Source: Alphaproteobacteria bacterium
Lineage (GTDB): Bacteria; Pseudomonadota; Gammaproteobacteria; JAGOUN01
Assembly: GCA_021151585.1 (NCBI GenBank)
Contig: JAGKWX010000012.1
Span: forward strand, 1 to 48,744
Length of the DNA stretch: 48,744 nt
Direction: 5' to 3'
How positions within the stretch are numbered: position 1 is the first letter of the stretch; the number at the start of each line of letters is the position of its first letter. A program made the position numbers and the translations under genes. Positions 43,292 through 48,744 of this stretch are shown here, one piece after another. Below the pieces are notes generated by a model that had not been told where the DNA came from, ran no database searches, and was given only the letters and a program-made list of their open reading frames with translations.

Positions 43292-46200
43292 TTTCGAATG
43301 CCTAAACTTGAGTTTAGAGTATGCGTTTCTGGCGATAATATTCGGTTAGAAACGGCATCTATATCTCCTGTTGCACATAACTCCCAAATATCAACCAACA
43401 GTTGTTGCATACTTATCGTATCTAAACCTCTTTTTCTCGCTTCATAAGAAACAGCTTCTTCCATTTTTTTTAATAAGGGCGGTTGATTTAAGTAACAATT
43501 GAACTCCCCTAATTTAAGGAGGGTAGAAAAGCGGTACTTATCGTTTTCAAATGCATAATAAATGTAGCTCAAATATACGTTCAAATAATTAAGATCCATA
43601 GAAATAATCACACAAACGCTATCATCGGTGATATCATCATCGTGTAGGCTTTCTAGAACTTCGCATAGAACCTTCCAATCAACATAAGTACCCAGTAGAA
43701 GTTCGATCGTTGTTTCTTTTATTGATGGTTTTTTTGTTAATAAGTCATTAATCACTTTAGGGAAATAAGATGAATATTGGCCAGATAATCGCTCTGCTTC
43801 AAGATTAATAGATATAGATTCAACGCGGGATAAAAATTGTTCCGCTATTGATGAAGAATATTTTTTTTGATTCGCTAAAGTGCTAATTAAATCAGCATCA
43901 TCTTTAGGCTTTTTGGAAGCCAATAAAATTGCCTTATTGATGTCGTTCCATTGGTCAGCATGTTTAAGTTGAATAATTGCATTGGTGTGTTGCTCTGTTT
44001 TACAACATGGAATAACCTCGGGGAGAAACATATCTGCATTCTTGAGCCGTTCCATATTATAATAAACAGTATATGATGCCCCCTCCGGCTGTTCTAAAAT
44101 AAGATAAACCACTTCTTTTGTAAGAAGTGCTGAATTATTTTCACTAAATTTTTGAAATGGATTATAATATTCTTCATTGTCACTGAGATAACAAATGCCA
44201 GTTGCTGTAAATAGTTTTTCTAAAAGTGACTCATCTAATAACTTAGCAGAAATAAACTCCAGTTGATTTGCAATGTCGCTCAAAGAAGGTTCATTTGTTT
44301 GCATCATCATTTTTTCTATCCAAGATCGCTGCAATAAACTTGCTTCCTGAAGTTTATTAATGATCGTAGCAGCTGGATTACTCCATTTTGCACCTGGATA
44401 AGTTGCTAACCAATTCATGTGAGCAGTCGTGACCTTTGGCATGCTTACTAAATGCTTCGCTGCATCAACCATATGAATCTCGTGATTAATCATCACAAAA
44501 TTAAACATCATAATGTTCAAGCTTTCTTCTTCAGCAAGATAATGCAGTGTCCTAAAAACACCTCTGTCTAGATTTTCTCTGACAATCGCGAGATCTAAGT
44601 GAGCTTTTGTATAGAGACCAGCTTTTTTTAAGGCCACCATCATTTCGGCTCTTTCACTCGGCTTGCTTGAGACAGCCAAATATTCAAGACTCGTTTGATT
44701 AATCTCATCAACGCTTTCAAGAAGTTCGATCGCTTCAATAAATCCGCTGTGCCTTGAAGAGTCGCTCATACATTCACGCAGTAACGTGGATAAATGTGGA
44801 TATTTAGCAATAACGCTTTCTCGTTCTAATAATTGCTCAGCCTCTTGTACTGAGCTTGCTTGACAGAGTTGTGCGAACAAATTATCAGAGGTTTTACCTG
44901 TAAGTAAAAATTCTTTGATAACATCAAGCATTTCAGGCTTATGGATAATAATATCAATTAATTCAATATTGAGAGCGGTTATCGCTGAAAGCTGGAATAG
45001 CGCTTGAACAATGGCTGCACTATCTTGATGAGATAGAATGATGGCTATACTTTTTGTTGGAATATTGGGTATTGAAGAAAGCGTCGTAACGTATTGCCGT
45101 GCCAGTTTAGGCTGCTGATGTTGCGAAATGATTAGCCGTAATTCAAGAGGCAGGTCTTCATTGAGCCTACTTGGGGTTGCAGATCCTAATACTATCTGTG
45201 CACATTCTTCAGGATTCTCCGCTTGCGAAATTTCGTCCCAACAACTTTCAAGCGGAATTCCAGCAAACAATATTTGAGCCAATGCATTGACAGCGGATAA
45301 TGGTTGCTTAGATTGAATAATCTTATTGAAATATTCCGCTGTATTTATTTGACGCGCATTTAACTCTATCAATCCTCGACATAACAATAAAGGATGTGGA
45401 TGCTTCATTAAAGCATCCCAGTAGTGAGAAACAGACAAATTCTCTCTAGTTAATAACAACCATAACTCTAAAGCTAATACAGAATTATTGGCCGAAAATA
45501 TGCTATATAAAGCCTCTACAGAACATTGATCCTGTTTGCGCAAGCGCTGAATTATGTTAGGCAGAGATAATTTAATGGATGCACTTAAAGGGAAAATGAG
45601 TGTCCAAACCGCTTGATTCAACACATGCCCTGACGCTAACGCAATAATCGTTGAGGCTTCTAGCATGTAGTCGTTTGAGCTATAAAAATTGAGGAAAAGA
45701 AAATGATTTTCTGATGTTGGAGCAATATCAATTCCTGAGTCCTTAATCCTTTTTAAAGATCTAAAGCATATATCTGATTTTTTAGGGGCTATCTTCATCG
45801 ACTCTGTCGTTTCTAATGGCCAATTTAACAAGACGCATATAATTTTCTCATCCAACAGATCAAGTTGCGAGCCAGACTGTTGATCATCCGCTATCAGTTT
45901 TTCTACATCACTCAGCGTAAATGCTTGATAAGCAATCGTATCAAATCGATTAAGAATTTTAAGCAAAATCGAGGCGTTATTAAACGCAAAATTCATGAGA
46001 TATGGTGAAATTATTTTTGAGATATCATATAAAAATACAAGCGACTGCAAATATAAATCTGGGTTTTCATCTGGGAGACTATGAGGAAATGGAGCATGAA
46101 GGTGCGCAAGATCACTCAAATGATTGCAACATTCTAAATCGAAACGAGCCATGCGTATCAGGTGTACAGCATGTTGACTCAATTCACCTAATTCGAACAG

Positions 46201-47484
46201 TTTTAGTATAAACTTACCGTGTTCCGGCTTGAAAAACTCTGACACCCATTGAGTATCACCACTTGAGACCCATTCAGAGATATCATCTAATAAGTCCGTA
46301 CTGATTAGTGAGAAAATAACGGCAGCCACTTCAAAGGCTTCTGAAGCTTCAACTTCTCTTGTAGAAAACAAGCGAGGTGAATAGCTTGACTTTTGTTTTT
46401 TTGAAGCTGGTGCTAAAGCAGTATTTAAATCAGCTAACCGCTGATTTTCATAATATTCTTTTAAAAAAACAAAGCATCGAGCAGAGCAGCAAGAGCGTTG
46501 TTCTAAATACCAAAGTGACTTTAAAAGAAACATTGACTTATTGCCTAATGACACTATCCATTGAATGAGATCGTCATTTACTATAGCAAGATCATATCTC
46601 GCGATAAGCGTAAAAATTCTTTCAATATCACTCAGAGAAGGCGCAGATGAAGATTTAAACGCAGAAAAATTCTTGTAAAAAGCTATCGTATTAATGTGAT
46701 GCTCTTCTAACCAATCTATTATAGGAATCAAAAATTCTAATCCATTCCTAACCTTTAAAGCCAACATGAACGTTTCTTTTGTTAAACATTGTTTTTGAGA
46801 TAGATTATCCAAATGATTTTTAATCTTGACAATGTCCCAATTGCCCAATATATCAATTCTAGCTGTTGCATCATTAAGCGCTTCAGTACAATGATACAAT
46901 TTTGCATATTTATAAACGCTAACGCATGCGGCTATTTTTATTTCATCATCTTTCGAAGATCTACCATAACTATAGCTTGTCGGCATTGAAGAGTAAGAAG
47001 TATTTTTTAACACGTGTTTATCAAAGGCTACATTTGCTATTAACTTCTCATACAGAGGAATTTTTTTTATATTTAATAAAGCTAAAGTCTCGTCAGTAAT
47101 AGCGTTGTTTAATGGATTTAGCAAATACGCGCCTCTTGCCACATTCAATAACTTCACCCAAGGCATAAACGAGCTTTCTTTCCCTGATTTAGAGCAAAGC
47201 GTATGAATTAGTGACGCATCCATATAAAACTCTAATTCTTTAAGTTTCAACATAGCTGCCTCTAAATCGCGCAATCTATTTTCATTTTTATAACGCACAA
47301 GTCGATCGAGAAGTATCTTGTCTGGCTTAAACTGAAGACACAAGATACATAAAAATATGCTTGTTAACTCTCTACCGATAACAGTAATTATTGTTTGAAT
47401 TTCAGAGTGTTCTAATAATTCTTTATAATTTTGCGGCTTACCTTGTTCGCTATAAAATTTTGACAGTTCTAAGTATTCTTTCAT
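43288..47484 (-). CDS. Giant helical-repeat protein, 1398 aa
   Basis: All-helical solenoid without membrane segments or catalytic motifs. It begins MKEYLELSKFYSEQGKPQNY and is collinear with residues 330-1707 of the WD40 fusion protein two genes downstream, including the C-terminal block (LNQPPLLKKMEEAVSYEARK, MQQLLVDIWELCATGD against LNQPDLMKVIKNTISKEAKK, MQQLLNDVWLLCSSGN). The middle contains repeating units of about 35 residues of the type HPLLLCRGLIELNARQINT. GAGG precedes the ATG by four bases; the upstream membrane-protein gene ends 6 bp before, and the stop overlaps the ARM gene (ATGA). The last residues are basic (SSLGIRK). The family is unnamed to me; a host-directed scaffold is the best guess. 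Confidence 0.83.
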   Translation of the reverse strand: MKEYLELSKFYSEQGKPQNYKELLEHSEIQTIITVIGRELTSIFLCILCLQFKPDKILLDRLVRYKNENRLRDLEAAMLKLKELEFYMDASLIHTLCSKSGKESSFMPWVKLLNVARGAYLLNPLNNAITDETLALLNIKKIPLYEKLIANVAFDKHVLKNTSYSSMPTSYSYGRSSKDDEIKIAACVSVYKYAKLYHCTEALNDATARIDILGNWDIVKIKNHLDNLSQKQCLTKETFMLALKVRNGLEFLIPIIDWLEEHHINTIAFYKNFSAFKSSSAPSLSDIERIFTLIARYDLAIVNDDLIQWIVSLGNKSMFLLKSLWYLEQRSCCSARCFVFLKEYYENQRLADLNTALAPASKKQKSSYSPRLFSTREVEASEAFEVAAVIFSLISTDLLDDISEWVSSGDTQWVSEFFKPEHGKFILKLFELGELSQHAVHLIRMARFDLECCNHLSDLAHLHAPFPHSLPDENPDLYLQSLVFLYDISKIISPYLMNFAFNNASILLKILNRFDTIAYQAFTLSDVEKLIADDQQSGSQLDLLDEKIICVLLNWPLETTESMKIAPKKSDICFRSLKRIKDSGIDIAPTSENHFLFLNFYSSNDYMLEASTIIALASGHVLNQAVWTLIFPLSASIKLSLPNIIQRLRKQDQCSVEALYSIFSANNSVLALELWLLLTRENLSVSHYWDALMKHPHPLLLCRGLIELNARQINTAEYFNKIIQSKQPLSAVNALAQILFAGIPLESCWDEISQAENPEECAQIVLGSATPSRLNEDLPLELRLIISQHQQPKLARQYVTTLSSIPNIPTKSIAIILSHQDSAAIVQALFQLSAITALNIELIDIIIHKPEMLDVIKEFLLTGKTSDNLFAQLCQASSVQEAEQLLERESVIAKYPHLSTLLRECMSDSSRHSGFIEAIELLESVDEINQTSLEYLAVSSKPSERAEMMVALKKAGLYTKAHLDLAIVRENLDRGVFRTLHYLAEEESLNIMMFNFVMINHEIHMVDAAKHLVSMPKVTTAHMNWLATYPGAKWSNPAATIINKLQEASLLQRSWIEKMMMQTNEPSLSDIANQLEFISAKLLDESLLEKLFTATGICYLSDNEEYYNPFQKFSENNSALLTKEVVYLILEQPEGASYTVYYNMERLKNADMFLPEVIPCCKTEQHTNAIIQLKHADQWNDINKAILLASKKPKDDADLISTLANQKKYSSSIAEQFLSRVESISINLEAERLSGQYSSYFPKVINDLLTKKPSIKETTIELLLGTYVDWKVLCEVLESLHDDDITDDSVCVIISMDLNYLNVYLSYIYYAFENDKYRFSTLLKLGEFNCYLNQPPLLKKMEEAVSYEARKRGLDTISMQQLLVDIWELCATGDIDAVSNRILSPETHTLNSSLGIRK

Positions 47485-47490
47485 AAAGCC

Positions 47491-48744
47491 TCACATTGAT
47501 GGTATTTCGTTAGGGTTTGCTCTTTTATTATGTCTGATAAAGTCACCCATTTCAGATGTAATCAGTTCAGAATTCTTTTTTTTGAAAAAAAGAAAGTTAT
47601 TCGGGTCTGTAGGAATAATAGTTAACAGCTTCTCAGGTAAGATGGAAAAATTAAAACCAAGCGCCTTTCTGAAAATTTGAATCATACATAGGATTTCCCC
47701 AATGATTTTCAGAATAGAGCCATTCAATAACAATGTTAATGGCTGCTTTGATGATACGAAGAAGTTCGACATTGCCGTATAATATAAGGCTTTATAAAAA
47801 TCATAACCACAAGACTTTTTGAATTCATTTGCGATCGTGTAAAGTTGAATACTATAAAATACTAGCAAAGTTGCAATGGTTATACAAAATTCTTGTAAAA
47901 AAGGTTCTTTTAAAAATAAAGTAGCTGGGATCATTGCAAAAAAAGTTAAAAAAGTCGCAAGAAACGCAAGTTGCGTCATTTTTAAAAAGAAATGTGTTTC
48001 TAGTATCAATGGCAGCGTACAAAACGAGCTCACATACGGCTGATTACTTAACTGGCGGCTGACCAAAAGCATGTTCGCATCAAAATTATGTTGAAATTCA
48101 ACGACATTCCAAATAAAAAAACACAAAATGAAATTTAGAGCAGAGTCTCTAAAGTGACTTTTAGAATTAATTGCTAAACTTGTTGTATATGCGCATAATT
48201 CAGGCATCATAATTGAAATCATAAAACTAATAAGCGCCAACGGCAGATTTAAACAAAATTCTAAATAAACGTAAATAATAAAACGACCGTAGCTTAACGT
48301 ATCAACAAATGGATGAATGTCTGCTTCTGGGATTCCTTTTTTAAAACCGACCATTTCTATTAATTCGAACTCTGTATTATTAGTTATCAAAAGATCAAAT
48401 CGCCAGTGAGCATTTACGACAGAAGTACTGCAGAATTTACGCTGCTTTTTCAATGGATAAGGCTGTAATATATCTTTCTCTCCAAGCATCCAAAAATATA
48501 TAAGATAGTTCTCTGATTCAGATACTGACATTATGTAATCAACAATCGAGTTTTCTTTAGAAAACAAACATGCCTCTTTAGACTCATATTGAATTATACG
48601 ATCAATTTCGATTTTTTCATCTTGCCTTAGATTTAACAGCGCATAAATAACATCCAGCTCTACTCGATATCTCACATAACCTGACAAAGAGAAATCGTTC
48701 ACTTGGCGAGCGTCCCATGCATCAGTAATTTCGTTATTTTTGCA
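47491..48744 (-). CDS. Multi-pass membrane protein, 5' end outside the window
   Basis: The frame stays open past the GTG at 48702 to the window edge, giving ITDAWDARQVNDFSLSGYVR before it, so the start lies further right. The visible first 130 residues are soluble. Then five or six hydrophobic segments follow: YGRFIIYVYLEFCLNLPLAL, ALNFILCFFIWNVVEF, LAFLATFLTFFAMIPATLFL, FCITIATLLVFYSIQLYTI and GSILKIIGEILCMIQIF. The C-terminus is polar and basic (FIRHNKRANPNEIPSM). A soluble domain before a six-helix block recalls ion-channel-like proteins, but no pore or selectivity motif is recognised. Six bases separate it from the next gene, so it belongs to the operon and may be its first gene or one of several further ones. 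Confidence 0.7.
   Translation of the reverse strand, partial: CKNNEITDAWDARQVNDFSLSGYVRYRVELDVIYALLNLRQDEKIEIDRIIQYESKEACLFSKENSIVDYIMSVSESENYLIYFWMLGEKDILQPYPLKKQRKFCSTSVVNAHWRFDLLITNNTEFELIEMVGFKKGIPEADIHPFVDTLSYGRFIIYVYLEFCLNLPLALISFMISIMMPELCAYTTSLAINSKSHFRDSALNFILCFFIWNVVEFQHNFDANMLLVSRQLSNQPYVSSFCTLPLILETHFFLKMTQLAFLATFLTFFAMIPATLFLKEPFLQEFCITIATLLVFYSIQLYTIANEFKKSCGYDFYKALYYTAMSNFFVSSKQPLTLLLNGSILKIIGEILCMIQIFRKALGFNFSILPEKLLTIIPTDPNNFLFFKKKNSELITSEMGDFIRHNKRANPNEIPSM

Noticed and set aside
23596..48744. Genomic island bounded by an integrase or attachment sites
   Set aside because: No integrase, transposase, tRNA end or direct-repeat boundary is visible in the window; the right boundary lies outside it.

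Overview
The window looks like a chromosome segment of a low-GC, host-associated gammaproteobacterium, most likely of the order Legionellales (Coxiella/Legionella/Berkiella-like). The reasons are: a gammaproteobacterial truA-accD-dedD-cvpA backbone (with folC and purF missing from their usual places); a perfect triple PmrA-type box (CTTAAG-N5-CTTAAG-N5-CTTAAG, the regulator that controls Dot/Icm effectors in Legionella and Coxiella); and a 25-kb block of very large eukaryote-like repeat proteins. The genus is inference; no rRNA or other marker gene is present.

Left half (1-23.3 kb): ordinary metabolic genes, mostly on the minus strand. In order: the tail of a plus-strand gene; an operon of orphan amino-acid-binding protein, DAACS-family symporter and alanine racemase; a small HTH-like gene; fabV (+); an AdiA-like amino acid decarboxylase; the truA-accD-dedD-cvpA-miaE run headed by a miniature FimV-like protein; a 660-bp non-coding stretch with perfect DnaA boxes (candidate oriC or DnaA-titration site); a hypothetical gene with a clear terminator; asd with a SIMPL-like periplasmic protein; pfkA (+); an unrecognised 583-aa protein; an L,D-transpeptidase overlapping a FadL-type porin; a TPR-methyltransferase with an FMN reductase; and a prolyl iminopeptidase with a nitroreductase.

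Right half (23.6-48.7 kb): at least eight genes on the minus strand with gaps of about 150 bp or less, mostly under 50 bp, or overlaps, so probably one operon whose head lies beyond the right edge. In transcription order: a multi-pass membrane protein (5' end missing); a 1398-aa helical-repeat protein; an ARM/HEAT protein with an apparent frameshift; a 1707-aa paralogue of the 1398-aa protein with a seven-bladed WD40 propeller added at its N-terminus; a 2573-aa NACHT ATPase with solenoid and ankyrin repeats; a U-box/pseudokinase protein; a degenerate U-box-like protein; and an ARM-WD40 protein. The same modules (ARM, WD40, large helical repeat, U-box) recur in different combinations, and both ARM proteins end in a related basic tail. 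This could be an effector island that builds an NLR/apoptosome-like signalling or ubiquitin-directing complex in a host, or a bacterial NACHT-type defence locus. The sequence favours a co-expressed, internally duplicated system but does not decide between these roles.
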